A stretch of DNA of 64,000 nucleotides. It comes from Leishmania martiniquensis (Eukaryota; Euglenozoa; Kinetoplastea; Trypanosomatida; Trypanosomatidae). The stretch lies in NCBI RefSeq assembly GCF_017916325.1, contig NC_090159.1:91001-155000 (forward strand), read 5' to 3'. Positions within the stretch are counted from its first letter, which is position 1, and the number at the start of each line of letters is the position of its first letter. Made by a program: the position numbers and the translations under genes. Below, piece by piece: positions 1-10,830 of this stretch. The notes under the pieces are model-generated. The model saw only the letters and a program-made list of their open reading frames with translations, was not told the origin of the DNA and searched no databases.

Positions 1-1
1 C

Positions 2-3000
2 AAGACGGCCAGCCGTTGCGAAGATGTGTTCAGGCAATGCTTGTCCGTGATCGCTGCTGAACCAGGGGCGGCGTTTTGTGTGCTCCCAGACAACCCCGAT
101 CCGGCTGTGGAGCACAGCTTTGCTATGCTTCAGGCTCATCTGCTAGGGCGACTGTGCGCGAGCTCGGCGAACTGCAAGGCACTGGTCGCGGATGTGGCGA
201 ACGCGTGGCTGCATCAGCAAGAGGCTGCCAGCCTGAATGAGCACAAGTGGGATCGACTCGCCGCCTTCTTTAGTGAGACAGTGGACACACAGTTCTGCCC
301 CACCGATGCAGTGGCGGACGCCATCCTCGGCGCCCTATGCGGGTATGTGAGCCACCTCCAGTCCCATGAGACCTCGACATGGGCGAACACAGATCAGCGC
401 AAGGAGGCAGTGGCGACGGTAGTAAAGGCGGGCCTACAATGGAAGCACCGGCCCGCATCTCAAGAGTTGATGGAGGCGACATCGACCATGCAGGAGCACA
501 CCCTGAAGGAAGCTGCGCTGCGACACTTGATGCAAGACCCAGAAAGGTTGTGCGCGATCCTAACCAGTGCGGTCGCCCGGTGCGACGTACTAGGCATCAA
601 CCAGTGCGTCGCGGAGTACGTTGCGCATGATCTGACGCTGTCAGGGAAGCAGCGACGCGGTGTGCTGGAGGCGCTGTGCTTGTCGCTGGAGGAAACGCTG
701 GCAATGGTGACGAAGGGCACAATGGACTCGGATGAGGAGTCGGTCAGCGTCAGCAACACGGCACGCAGCTACAGTCCCGCCGAGACCTCGTCGTTGTCGT
801 CTGCGTCTTCCTCGACAGCATCGTCATCCGCAGATGACCGCGACGCCGGTGACAACTCGACAGATGCCGCCTCGTCTTCGGATGGTGGCGCCGACGTAGC
901 GAATCGGGCCCCGGAGGCGAGGGAGCGGATGGCCAAGTGGGCGGCACTGCTGCGCCACGGCAGCCCCTTTGCCGAACTTCTGCATCTCGACGCTGCGTGC
1001 GTAGTTGATCACCTTCTGAAACCTCTCTCCTACATCAGCGCCGCTGTGGCAACGCGCGTCTTTGCGGAGCAGTATATCTCCGTCAAGGCGATGCGGGTCG
1101 CGCTGCGGGGGCAGCAGTGCCGCGAGGGGGGCGACCACTGCAGCTATGCCGAGGGAGGCGATGACTTGCTGGCGCGCGCGATGGAGCGGAAGGTGCACTG
1201 GTCAAGCATCGCGGATTGCAGTGCCGTCACGGCAGAGGTGGAGGAGCTCCTCGACAGCTACTCCATCGACCCCAAAGACCGCGACGCCGTAGCCATGGCG
1301 CTGCTCCACTCGGTCTTCAGCGACGACATGGACGTGCCGCTCTCTTTCTTCGCTGTCTACCGACTCTCTCAGCTTGTGCCGTACGCCTCCACGGCATGCG
1401 TGCAGTCGTTTGCGACGTCAGCATCGGTCTGGCAGCAGGCAGCAGTGGAGGTGCAGGCTGCCACGCTGGCCAGCAACGAGGCAACCCGCTCTCTCTATGA
1501 TGGCTATCTTTCCCTCGACTTGCTGCGTCCCACTTTCACGACGACCGTACGCACCGCCCAGCTTGTGCGCCTGACAGACAAAGTCAATGGGGCGGCCGCT
1601 GCTGTGGCGATGGCCAACGTAGACCCCAGAGCTGTCGCCCGCTTTTTTTGTCAGCTGCTGCGCGTGGCGGCAGCGAAGGAAGTGTTGGCGGATGGTGTGT
1701 GCCGCACGCTGTTCGAGAGCGTCTTCCCATCCATGCTGGCATGCTTTGACGTGGCAGAGGTGGCGGTCGAGGTGGCGGCGCTGGTAGCCTCGACGGAGTC
1801 ACCTCTGTCGGCTTCAGGGGTGCCGTACCTGCTGCCGACACTGGCGGCGGTACTGCGTGACATTGCGCTGGTAGAGGACACGACGTTCCTGCGCCGTGCC
1901 ATTCGCTTGGTGAGCGCCGTCTCGAGCACAGCAGTGACGGCCCTCTTCCATGCCCACGGCGCGAAAGGCATCACACCGGTTCTGGCGGCGTCCTACACCA
2001 GCTTCTTCTCCGTGCTGGATGAGGTTGCCGATTCGCTGCGCTTCAACATCGCGGCCCAGATCCCGGCGGAGCAGGAGCGGCTGCTGCTGGAAGCGAGCTG
2101 TGAGCTGCCGACGTGGGACGTGACGACGGCGAAGCTCACCCTCGTGGTCGTTCGGCACCTCGCCTCTCTGCCTGCAATGGCTGACAGCACGGTGAAGAGC
2201 CTCATCGCGTACGCGTCGAAGCAGCCACCGCTTGCTGGGCTGGAGCTACTGGCCGAGCTGTCGTGCACCCGAATCCCCACCCCTGATGTGTACAGTGAGC
2301 TTATCCGCGTCATCATCGACGCTCTCTGCCGTTGCCATCGGCTGCGCCACTTGCCACCCAATGGCCGCATGCAGAAAGAATCCGCCTCCTCGCTCGTGGG
2401 CAGCGCACCCGTCTCTCTGACAACGCTGCGCCGAGTGGTGATTGCAGCGGTGCTGGCCAGGCGGGGTGTAGTGCTGCACAGCCGCATGGACAGCGTCCTG
2501 CGCAGCACGGTGAACCTCGTCGTGTTCGACGCCGTCTGCGAGGCGGTCTCGCAGCTGCGGTCAACGAAGGGGGACGAGGTGGCCCCCCTTGCCAAGCTGA
2601 TCGCCTTTACGTCACGCTTCATGAGCGAGCTACTTACCAGCGACGTCATGGCGCTACGAGCGTCTGAGGCGAGCGTTGCCAAGATCGCATCGGTGCTGTG
2701 CTTCGCCTACGCCTGGCTGTTCGCGACGGGGATTGCGAAGCTGGAGCAGCTGGGGATGTCCACAGTGACGGGTGTCATGCGCAGCGTTTGCCTACTGGCG
2801 AATCTGACACTCATACACGCCACAGTCCCGCTTGCCGCGCCGATGCAGCCCATCATGCAGCATCTTTCTCTGAAGCCGCTGCGTGAGGAATACTCAGCAG
2901 CGCAGCCGGCAAAGGTGGCGCATTTTCGACACCAAAACGCGGTGCTGACCAAGTCGCACAAGCAGAAGATGCTGCTCTTCCCCTACTTGCTGTCATGGAG

Positions 3001-3946
3001 CGTTTACCTCACCAGCGCCTCACCGCCAACGGAGGAGGCGCAGGGATTTGGCGGGGGCAGCGTCGCTCGTGACAAGGAGTGGCAACGGCAGGTGTACAAC
3101 CTTCTTGACCTCTTATTCGTTCTCATGCTCACCCCGATGGAGCGATCCTCAACTAGGCTCGATTCGACGTTCATCGGGGCCTCGCTTCACCCCGGTGCCC
3201 TAAGCGACAGCAGCGCCACGGGGAAGCTCGGCTTTGAGTTGGTTGCTCTGACGCGCGTTGACGCGCTGGATCAGATGGCGCAGTTGGCTCGTGGTGCCTT
3301 CGCCGTTTTCACGCAGCTGCTGCATGGCTCTACCTTGTCGCTGGCGAAGAGTTGGCTGGAGACGGTGGAGCGCAAAGGCCGCGCGCTCTTCTACAGCTCT
3401 GTCGACCAGCACATCACCGGTATTCTCATTCAAGAGAGCTTTTTGTCGGTGCTGAGACACAGCCCCGATGGTAGCAGCAGCTTCCTCGTCGGAGACAGCT
3501 GCAGCGTTGAGGTGAACATCGCTCAGCAGGTCATTGACCTGAGCTACGAAATGGAAGACGCGAAGGTTGCCGTGCGCATCACCTTCCCAGCGGCCTTCCC
3601 ATTGCACCCGCCTACAGTCGAGTACGAAACCGGTCGGGAGTGTGGCGTTTCCTTGAAGAAATGGCGCTCGTGGATGCTGAAGATGTCCGTCATCCTTTTT
3701 GGTGGCTCGGCGAACGTGTGGGAGTGCATCGACCTTTTCCATCAGAACCTGGAGGCGCACTTCCGCGGCATCGAGCCATGCCCCATCTGCTTCGCCGTTG
3801 TGAGCTCTGTGAACCACAAACTGCCAGACGTGCGCTGCTCCGTGTGTCACAACTCCGCTTTCCACTCGAACTGCCTGTACACATGGTGGGCGACCGGCTC
3901 CAACAACGTCTGCCCGCTGTGTCGCTCTCCCTGGATCGCGGAGTAG
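2..3946 (+). CDS. LTN1: Listerin-type E3 ubiquitin ligase, 3' part (5' end outside window)
   Basis: The frame is open from the first bases of the window to the TAG at 3944-3946, so the start lies upstream; the GTG at 26 has no special status. About 1,314 residues are visible. Most are helical, HEAT/ARM-like sequence with a Ser-rich acidic insert near nt 720-900. The C-terminus carries an RWD-like segment (about nt 3420-3770) and then a RING of C4HC3 type at nt 3779-3922 (CPIC, CSVC, H-x2-C, CPLC), four residues before a short tail ending in WIAE. HEAT array, RWD and extreme C-terminal RING are the Listerin/Ltn1 architecture. In that family the enzyme ubiquitinates nascent chains stalled on 60S subunits in ribosome quality control. 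Assignment rests on architecture and the RING; the N-terminal Listerin domain cannot be checked. Confidence 0.85.
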   Translation, partial: KTASRCEDVFRQCLSVIAAEPGAAFCVLPDNPDPAVEHSFAMLQAHLLGRLCASSANCKALVADVANAWLHQQEAASLNEHKWDRLAAFFSETVDTQFCPTDAVADAILGALCGYVSHLQSHETSTWANTDQRKEAVATVVKAGLQWKHRPASQELMEATSTMQEHTLKEAALRHLMQDPERLCAILTSAVARCDVLGINQCVAEYVAHDLTLSGKQRRGVLEALCLSLEETLAMVTKGTMDSDEESVSVSNTARSYSPAETSSLSSASSSTASSSADDRDAGDNSTDAASSSDGGADVANRAPEARERMAKWAALLRHGSPFAELLHLDAACVVDHLLKPLSYISAAVATRVFAEQYISVKAMRVALRGQQCREGGDHCSYAEGGDDLLARAMERKVHWSSIADCSAVTAEVEELLDSYSIDPKDRDAVAMALLHSVFSDDMDVPLSFFAVYRLSQLVPYASTACVQSFATSASVWQQAAVEVQAATLASNEATRSLYDGYLSLDLLRPTFTTTVRTAQLVRLTDKVNGAAAAVAMANVDPRAVARFFCQLLRVAAAKEVLADGVCRTLFESVFPSMLACFDVAEVAVEVAALVASTESPLSASGVPYLLPTLAAVLRDIALVEDTTFLRRAIRLVSAVSSTAVTALFHAHGAKGITPVLAASYTSFFSVLDEVADSLRFNIAAQIPAEQERLLLEASCELPTWDVTTAKLTLVVVRHLASLPAMADSTVKSLIAYASKQPPLAGLELLAELSCTRIPTPDVYSELIRVIIDALCRCHRLRHLPPNGRMQKESASSLVGSAPVSLTTLRRVVIAAVLARRGVVLHSRMDSVLRSTVNLVVFDAVCEAVSQLRSTKGDEVAPLAKLIAFTSRFMSELLTSDVMALRASEASVAKIASVLCFAYAWLFATGIAKLEQLGMSTVTGVMRSVCLLANLTLIHATVPLAAPMQPIMQHLSLKPLREEYSAAQPAKVAHFRHQNAVLTKSHKQKMLLFPYLLSWSVYLTSASPPTEEAQGFGGGSVARDKEWQRQVYNLLDLLFVLMLTPMERSSTRLDSTFIGASLHPGALSDSSATGKLGFELVALTRVDALDQMAQLARGAFAVFTQLLHGSTLSLAKSWLETVERKGRALFYSSVDQHITGILIQESFLSVLRHSPDGSSSFLVGDSCSVEVNIAQQVIDLSYEMEDAKVAVRITFPAAFPLHPPTVEYETGRECGVSLKKWRSWMLKMSVILFGGSANVWECIDLFHQNLEAHFRGIEPCPICFAVVSSVNHKLPDVRCSVCHNSAFHSNCLYTWWATGSNNVCPLCRSPWIAE

Positions 3947-5038
3947 GCTTCCGCATCCTCGCACCTCCCTCTCCTCGAAAGCGGCACGGAGGCCGCGAGA
4001 GGCGGGAGGGCCTATGTGTTGCTCGTGGAGATCGATGGGGCCGAGCCCAGTGAAGAAGCGCGCAACGTGATCTGTGTGCCTGTCATGGCCAGCACGCAAT
4101 CGCCCGTCCTCGGCTCCAGGCTCCCGCCCCCGAGCCGCGCGTGGACTCGCAGCCGGAAGAGCTGAGGTTTGCGCGTACTCCACTTATTCTTCGAGCTGTA
4201 AATCCGTACTAAAGTTGAAGCTATTGAGGCCCCCTCCTGCAGTTCGCTGCGCTACGGCTCCCAGCACGTCGAGGTCTTGAGCGCATGGGGCACGGAGGGG
4301 AGTGGACACGGGTGCCCACCAGCCAAAAAAACGGCCCACCCACCCTGTTAGCCACGACCCCTTTTCCCTGCTGCTTCCGTTACTGTGCATCGGCAGCGGC
4401 AGCCGCGTACGGGGGCCAAATATGAGAGCCAGGCGCACCTTTTGTGGGTGACTGTCTCTGCAGTGGCTCACACCTCTGCGCGACTGCACACACCGCGACC
4501 CGGGCACCGAGGCGAGCGAAGCCGCATGTCTGCTCCGCACCCGTGTTACAGTTCTCCTTCTGATGCTTCAGTCATGCGCTTCGCAATCGTTTGCTTTCTG
4601 TTTCTTCGCGCTGCGCTGCGGTATTCACCCGGTACGTATGTGCTGAGGTGGGCGGGCGGAGGGCTCTTGACACCTCTGTGCCTCGTTGTTCGGCTCCGGC
4701 TCAGTTGCTTGTTTGAGGTATGTGTTATGCGGTGCTGCACACGCACGCGCACAGAGAGAAGCTGACGCGAATATAAAAACTACGCCATCGCCTATGCGTG
4801 CAATGCGCCTAATGAAATAGCAACGACTGCCGTTGACTTTGCTGAGCAGAGAGAGCGCATCGTGCTCTCGCTCGTCACCGGCACCCGCCCACCCACCTCC
4901 TCTTCTCTTTCCCTACCCGCCCACACACACACACACAAACAGAGTTGCTTCCCAGCTCTGTGAGTCATCTCTACCCCCGCCCCCACACTCTAGCGGCACA
5001 CACGCCCCTATCACCACCAGCACTACAGCCTTCCATTG
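3947..5038. other. Intergenic spacer, Listerin to 320-aa protein
   Basis: No convincing gene. The second half becomes pyrimidine-rich and holds a (CA)8 run at about 4922-4937 just before a likely splice acceptor. Expected content is the Listerin 3'UTR and the next gene's 5'UTR. Confidence 0.6.
4888..4942 (+). promoter_or_regulatory. Predicted trans-splice acceptor for the 320-aa protein gene
   Basis: A C/T tract (about 4888-4918) and a (CA)n run are followed by AG at 4941-4942, 97 nt before the ATG at 5039. Polypyrimidine plus AG is the kinetoplastid spliced-leader acceptor signal; the exact site is inferred. Confidence 0.5.
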
Positions 5039-6001
5039 ATGATGAAGCCGTATGTATGGCCATCTTCGGATGATGCGCCTCCGCCCTCTGGGCGCCGCAC
5101 CTTTCCACGTCAGTTCAAGGCAAATCTTGGAACTCTTAATCTCTTCGCACCCGCTGCGCACGAGTTGGAGGAGCGCAACACCCGCGCAGACCCCGCCTCC
5201 GTCTCCATCACAGGGCGGCGAGGCATTGTCTACATGCACAACCACAATAAGGAGTCGACGGAGACCCGTGAGTTTCCAGTGAATGGGCTGCGACGGGTGG
5301 CGCCACCTCGGCGGGGTGAGACACCACACGGAATGCGCCACCTACGCGACGCGGTGGGGGCCCAGCAGCAGGTGCAGGTGGTAAACATCACAGATGCCTA
5401 CAAGGACCCGGAGCAGATGGGTCCACGGCGCACCGGTGTGAAGTGCGTGCCGCAGAAAAGTGAATCGCGCGAGGTTGGCGCGGCCCTGGCCTTTGCGGGG
5501 TCACCCCAGCAGCTTAGTGCCCGTGTTCTTGCCGCCCCGGTAGGGAAGCGGTCATGTCCCAACCTCTACACAACTGACTACTCTGCCCAAGAGCGATTTG
5601 CGCAGGCGGTGCGGGATCACGCACAGCAACGCGCGCGTGGTGTAGCGGAGTTTTATGTGCAGCTTGTCCGTGACACAGTGGGTAGTGTGACGAGCAGCAC
5701 TCCGAAGCCGGCCATCGTCCCGTGGTCTCTTGACCAGGACCTGGCGCGGCGGGTGCTGACGCTGGAGCGGTGCCGAGACCAACTTGTGGCTCTGACGACG
5801 ATTCCGGTGTCACTGCGTGACCTCGCTGTACTTCTGTGGGGCGCGGATGATGGCGAGGCGGTGGGCTCGCATGACCCCAACCGCAATACTGGCACGGGTG
5901 GGCCGCAGCCGTTGGGCTGTCGCCCGGTGCCTTTCCGCGACTTCGCCGCTGCCTTTGGCCAAAACGCTAGCGACGTGAGGCTCGCCCGTATGAAGGTGTG
6001 A
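5039..6001 (+). CDS. Conserved-looking hypothetical protein, 320 aa
   Basis: I do not recognise a family. The frame opens with ATG ATG AAG at 5039; an in-frame TTG three bases earlier is unlikely to be used. The protein is basic and Pro/Arg-rich in its first half, with no signal peptide or membrane segment. The second half is more ordered: a helical stretch at about residues 190-215 (FAQAVRDHAQQRARGVAEFY) and another at about 235-275 (Leu/Arg-rich, ending in LAVLLWG). A Gly/Asn-rich linker precedes a short C-terminal segment. It lies alone between two spacers of 1 kb or more. Codon use matches the neighbours, so it is probably real. Its role is unknown. Confidence 0.75.
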   Translation: MMKPYVWPSSDDAPPPSGRRTFPRQFKANLGTLNLFAPAAHELEERNTRADPASVSITGRRGIVYMHNHNKESTETREFPVNGLRRVAPPRRGETPHGMRHLRDAVGAQQQVQVVNITDAYKDPEQMGPRRTGVKCVPQKSESREVGAALAFAGSPQQLSARVLAAPVGKRSCPNLYTTDYSAQERFAQAVRDHAQQRARGVAEFYVQLVRDTVGSVTSSTPKPAIVPWSLDQDLARRVLTLERCRDQLVALTTIPVSLRDLAVLLWGADDGEAVGSHDPNRNTGTGGPQPLGCRPVPFRDFAAAFGQNASDVRLARMKV

Positions 6002-6808
6002 TGGTGATGCACTCAGTCTCGGCAGGGGGCGACAGTGATGTGCGTCTCGTGACTGTTGCTGCTTGCGCAGCGAGCAAGACAAAAGGACCCTTTAGACATG
6101 GAAGCGCTCCCTTTCCGCCTACCCACAGTCGCGCCAGCGCAGAAGCATAGACCTCCAACGAAAGAGAAGAGATCGAGGATGTTGTTACGTGCAACGGCTC
6201 TTCATCTCCACGGCAGACTGAATAGATCCCACTCCACCGACTCTGCCAGCCCCTCGGGCTGAGAGCCGTGGTGCGTTGAAGGTGGCCTTCATGGCAAAGT
6301 ATTGAACTGCTATGAGAAGGAAGCGAGTGAAACGGAATGGACGAATACGGGAGCCATCGACCCCCGCCTGCCCCCCCCTTTTCCTCCTTCCTCAGCACCG
6401 CGCCGACAGCGTGCAGCTTGGCGGAGGCTTCGCTCTTCGCCGGCCTTCAGTGAGGGCTGTTACTGTTGCTGGTTTTTTTCGCCTTCCTCCGCTAAGGGTT
6501 GCTGGCTTACTTTCTCTTTTTTCGACGGCGCTCTTCATGGAGAGAGTAGCACGGCGATGTGTCCTTGGCAGACGCACCGCCGCACATGTCTCTGTGTTCA
6601 CTTTTGCTCTATCTCTTCCTTGCCACCTCTGCATAGAGGTGCAGATCATCGATGAGGCGGCCGTTCAGACTGGTATATGTACGTCACCACGCGTTGGCGC
6701 ACAAAGAGGTGGGGGCTTATTGAGAGCATGCTGCACGTCCCTCAATATGCGTGGCCACGGGTGTGTGCTCCGTGTTGACCCTCTTTGGGGGGTTGCCCTC
6801 CGTTCAGC

Positions 6809-7402
6809 TTGCCTGACGACGAGGGCGACACACCTTAGCGCGTCTGGGTGTCTCGGGGGCGCCATACGTCAGGGAAGAAAAGGCAAGCAGCCCCCTCAAA
6901 CTTCCCGCGCCTGCCCCTGCCCAACGACGAGCCACTGCTCATGGTGACAGAGTCGGCTCACCGTAGCGCAGCGACGTCGGAGCGACGCGGCGCCACTCAC
7001 GTCGGCGGCCAGGTCCTGCACGACGCTGCGTCGCGTCGGCCTGCCACAGCGGTCGCGTTTGTATGATCCACTGGACGTGCAAAGCGGCCGCATGAATCCA
7101 GCGCATAGCCCCCAGCCCTCGCCGCCTGCTGGCGAGGCACCCTGAGCGACTCCGCGAGATGCGCCACAGGGTGCACTGACCCAAGCGAATGCGGCTGCGA
7201 GGCGACCTGCGCAGCGGGTGGTGGGTAGGGTGTGAGGCCGAGGCCGTGCTCCTAGAACTGAGCCCGCACGTTGCTGTCACCGGTGCCTACCGCCGCTTCG
7301 CGCCACGCGAGAGGCGCCCGTGAGGGGCCGCAAGCAGGGCGAAGTCAAACGGAAGCTGCACCGCAGAGGGTGATGACGTGGAAGTCAAGCAAAGAAAAAA
7401 AT
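6809..7402 (+). repeat. Repeat family 1, copy A (SIDER-like degenerate retroposon)
   Basis: A non-coding block of 584 bp (6809-7392) recurs as a reverse complement at 10831-11414 with no indel, and its 494-bp core (6821-7314) recurs in direct orientation at 36093-36586. The only difference I noticed between A and the others is one base in the CTGAGCGACTCC segment near 7150. Copy A ends in an A-rich tail (about 7390-7402), which suggests a poly(A) retroposon in + orientation. Length, intergenic location, lack of coding capacity and A-tail fit the SIDER elements of Leishmania. The family assignment is inferred, not matched to a consensus. Confidence 0.7.
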
Positions 7403-8475
7403 ATGCGATCTCTTCCGCGCTACAGGGACTCTCCTCTTTTTTCGCCTTCTCTGTGCTTTCCGCCCCTGCCTCTGCATCCACGAGACGACTGCCCTCTGCT
7501 GTCTGACCCTCCCCCTTACCTTTCACAAAGGCAGACACGTGGCTTCGCCACACCCCTCCGACCCAGAGTTTCCACGCGAAGTATACCGCCTTCTCTTTTT
7601 TGTACCCTCTCACGGTTTTTTGTTTTTCAAAGGCACACGAGTCGTTGCCACGCTCGTCATAATTACCACCCCGATATATAACCATTACCACCAGCTGCAA
7701 CGGCCATAGGGTGCCGAAAGCGCACACAAAGATACACAGAAGAGGCGATCGACTCTGTGGTTGAGTTCAACCCCCTTTTTTCGTAGTAGCACTTGCAGAG
7801 TGCCGTATGGGTGCCCTTTTCTCCCCCTCCCTTTCCCCGACACACACCTCTCTCTCTGCCCCCCTCCCTTTAGCACACACACACACACACGCACAAGAAA
7901 CATTGCCGGCCACTTTATCCCTCTCTAGTATTTTCTTCGTTTACTCTTACCTTTGTTCTTATCCCCGCTCACGCACCTTTCGTGCCCCCACCCCTTTCTC
8001 CCTCTCCAGCCCGCAGGACTCTGAGCGTAGATACAGCGGCGCAGCGTTTGTGTGCTTGTCCTCTCCCCCTTTGCTTCCTTCCCTTCGTTTGTGCTCCTCG
8101 CGTCTCCGTGGACGTCTCCAGCTCACCTATCTGCGTGTGTCTGTGTCTGTGTGTGCGCGTGCACCATTTCTTCCTTTCTCTCTGTAGCAACACTGTTGAA
8201 CACTCGGCAGCGGGACCGACACCTCCCGCCCCCCACCCCCCTCACCCTCACTCCTACAGCCACAAAAACACATTACAAAATAACATTAAAGGTTTCGTCC
8301 CTTCGCATCATCTTTTTGTCCTTTACTCCGGCCGAATTTCCCCGTCTGTTATTGTGCCCCCCTCCCCCTGTTGAGAACGCGGAGTGTCTTTTTTTTTCCG
8401 CCATCGCTTCGCCAGCTTTTAGCCACCACCCCTCTCCTCCTCCCTCTGTTGGGCGCCAATTGTTTGGGAGGCGGC

Positions 8476-8501
8476 TTTCGCTTCTTTTTTCTACGTTGCA
8501 G
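8476..8501 (+). promoter_or_regulatory. Predicted trans-splice acceptor for LRR gene
   Basis: A T/C run (CTTCTTTTTTCTAC) is followed by AG at 8500-8501, 59 nt before the ATG at 8561. Confidence 0.55.
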
Positions 8502-8560
8502 TGGACCCCTTCCCCCCTCCCCTCCCCTCCGAGCCACTCAAGGCTCCGGCCTTCGCGTCG

Positions 8561-10009
8561 ATGGTGGGCCGCATATCTGTTCTGGAGATGTACCATCTCA
8601 TCGAGCGAGACCCGTTTCACGTGGATCTCTCCACGCACCCGGACGCGCTAATGGAGCGCGAAAATGTGGACTGCTTAACAGCCCATCTTCTTCAGTTTGG
8701 CGCTGTGGAGTCCCTGAACCTGGCCGGCATGAATGCTAGCGGTGGCGCCCTGGACCAATTGATTTCGTCTGCCGAAGCGGGAGGCCTGGCCCACCTCACC
8801 TACCTCAACCTGCGTGGCACGCACCTTTCTCCTCGTCACTTGGAGAGCTTGCTGAGAGTGCTGAAGGCGCGTGCGCCGCTGCTGAGGACACTTGACATCA
8901 GCGAGAACGGGATAGGTGACACTGCGATGGAGCCCCTCAAGGTGTACGTTCCAGCGATGCTGCAGTCGCTGAACATTGCGTCCAACGCGTTGAGCGCCGC
9001 TGCCGTGACGCAGATACTGCAGTCGCTGGCAGATGCTAAGCCAACGTCCCTCGAGCAGCTTGATCTGAGTGACAATCATGTTGACCTCAAGTCGAGCGAG
9101 GCACTGAAGACGCTGCTGAGAACGACAAATTGCCAGACAACGCTGAAGGAGCTTCGCGTGGCGCACTGCGGCTTGGATGCAACGAACTCGGCGTGCCTGG
9201 CGGAGGGTGTGCACAGTAGCGCGATTGAGGTCCTCGACGTGTCGCGCAACGACTGTCTTCTCTCGTTCACCTTTGCAGTGGATGAAGGGCACGCGGCCGC
9301 CTTCCCTGCCTCGCTGCGCGTGCTCGACCTCTCAGGAAATGCGTGCAACCGACGCTTCATCGGGGGCTTGGTGGAGTCTTTACATGGCTGCAGCGGGTGC
9401 CTTGAAGAGCTATACCTGCGCCGCACCTTTCAGGGAGATGTAGCGCTTTCTGCGTTACTTTGCGGTGTCAGCTCGATGCCTGCGCTGCGTGTGTTGGATC
9501 TTGCAGAGTGTGGCCTCACCTACCGCAGCGGCAAGCTGCTCGCCCAGCAGCTGCCGATGCACCCAAAGCTCATGGTGATTCGCTTGTCGGACAACATGCT
9601 CGACGTCGAGGGCGTCATGGACATGGCCAGCGGGCTGGAGCGTCTGTCCCGGCTGACTACGCTGGAACTCGGCTCGTGCCACCTCGGTAACTGCGGCGCC
9701 GTCGCCGTAGTCACCAGTCTTCTTCGCAGCGGTGCTCCGATAGTGCAGCTGGACATCTCTGATAACGACATCAACAATGCTGGGCTGTGCGAAGTGTGCG
9801 CACTGCTTTCACGGCTGACCTGCCCGAGGCTTGAGCGGCTCATCATCTCCAGAAATCCATGCACAAAGGGCTCGCAGGCGAACCTCATCGAAATGCTCCG
9901 GGGCCGGCAGTCAGCTTGTCAGGTGGTGGCGGAAGGCACCCCGCTCGAGGTGACCAGCAGCAGCTCGCTATTCGAGGCCGCCCATGCCTCTCAGGTGCTG
10001 ATTGAGTAG
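8561..10009 (+). CDS. Leucine-rich repeat protein, ribonuclease-inhibitor type, 482 aa
   Basis: About 13 LRR units of 27-30 residues span most of the protein, with the L-x-x-L-x-L-S-x-N signature (examples LRTLDISENGIGD, LEQLDLSDNHVD, LRVLDLSGNAC, IVQLDISDNDIN). Each is followed by a helical half ending in L-x-x-x-L, the pattern of the cytosolic ribonuclease-inhibitor class. There is no signal peptide, membrane span or kinase/NTPase domain, so it is probably a cytoplasmic or flagellar/cytoskeletal binding scaffold; the partner is unknown. The start at 8561 is the first in-frame ATG after the predicted splice site. The frame stays open upstream only to a GTG at the acceptor itself. The gene sits inside the loop of a 584-bp inverted repeat. 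Confidence 0.9.
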   Translation: MVGRISVLEMYHLIERDPFHVDLSTHPDALMERENVDCLTAHLLQFGAVESLNLAGMNASGGALDQLISSAEAGGLAHLTYLNLRGTHLSPRHLESLLRVLKARAPLLRTLDISENGIGDTAMEPLKVYVPAMLQSLNIASNALSAAAVTQILQSLADAKPTSLEQLDLSDNHVDLKSSEALKTLLRTTNCQTTLKELRVAHCGLDATNSACLAEGVHSSAIEVLDVSRNDCLLSFTFAVDEGHAAAFPASLRVLDLSGNACNRRFIGGLVESLHGCSGCLEELYLRRTFQGDVALSALLCGVSSMPALRVLDLAECGLTYRSGKLLAQQLPMHPKLMVIRLSDNMLDVEGVMDMASGLERLSRLTTLELGSCHLGNCGAVAVVTSLLRSGAPIVQLDISDNDINNAGLCEVCALLSRLTCPRLERLIISRNPCTKGSQANLIEMLRGRQSACQVVAEGTPLEVTSSSSLFEAAHASQVLIE

Positions 10010-10362
10010 TGCGCAAACGGCACCCACTCATCTCTCTTTTCTTCTGCGTCAGCTTCCCTTTGCCGTCGGTGCCTGCGTACGCGTGTCTGTGTCTGCTCGC
10101 CGCTCCTCGGCCCTTTCGTTGCCATTCTCACCTCACGCGCCCAGCCCTCGCCTCCCCCGACGAACTCTCCTTCCCCTTCCCTCTCCCTCTCGCGCTTGAG
10201 CTGTGTGTACACCGCGACCGTGCGCCTCAGCGACGTGACGGAGGCGTCCCTCGCCACTTGCGGAGCAGTAGCGGCGAGAGCAACGGACGCGAAAGCTGCA
10301 GACAGCGAGCCCGCCTCCGCTCCTCCGCAGCGAGGACAGCGCCACCCGTCAAGAGCGTGCGT

Positions 10363-10772
10363 GCCCGGGCGAGGGCGGTGCGCACTCGCTGCCAAGCACA
10401 GCCGGCATGGCGTACCACGTCCGGGCGCGTCATCGAGAGGTCGGAAGAGCGCGAGTGACCAGCGACGGAGCCGCGAAGAGGTCCGCACTGATGTTCGACC
10501 GAGTGCACGTGCGCGACGTGTGCGGCATCGCCTCGATCCGACACTGGGTGGGCTGGTGAGGCACAGGTGCCGGAAGCATGGTGAGAAGGCCCCCGACTCG
10601 CATCATCGCGTCCGGCAGACACCAGTGCGGGCTCCGCCGGCACACGAAACCACGGGGTGCAGCAGCTTGAGGTGGCTGTGCAAGAGGCGTGGCGTAGGGG
10701 CAGGGGGCGGGGCTCGCCCTGGGCCACCCGCATATACCCGCAACGCAGCAGTGGAGGCTGGAGGAAACTGCT
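10363..10772. repeat. Repeat family 2, long copy (410 bp)
   Basis: The block starts GCCCGGGCGAGGGCGGTGCG and ends GGAGGAAACTGCT. The same ends and most of the interior recur at 29313-29551, which lacks about 171 bp of this copy's middle (about 10443-10615). A 3' fragment recurs near 34002-34071. Weak similarity to the 34-kb fragment continues to about 10810. It abuts family 1 copy B; both could be degenerate retroposons. No coding potential is credible. Confidence 0.65.
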
Positions 10773-10830
10773 GCTGTGCGGGTACATCTGTCGGCTATGC
10801 GCATGCGTGGCGGGGTGGACAGCGTATACT

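Larger units (their letters stand above)
6002..8560. other. Intergenic spacer holding a retroposon-like repeat
   Basis: No supported gene. It contains repeat family 1 copy A (6809-7402), then pyrimidine-rich sequence with a (CA)n run near 7875-7894 and several T/C tracts up to the LRR gene. Open frames inside are shadows of the repeat or of low-complexity sequence. Confidence 0.6.

Noticed and set aside
3200..4183. 327-codon minus-strand frame at the end of the Listerin gene
   Set aside because: Antisense shadow of a GC-rich coding region; no family resemblance, and it runs against the unit's direction.
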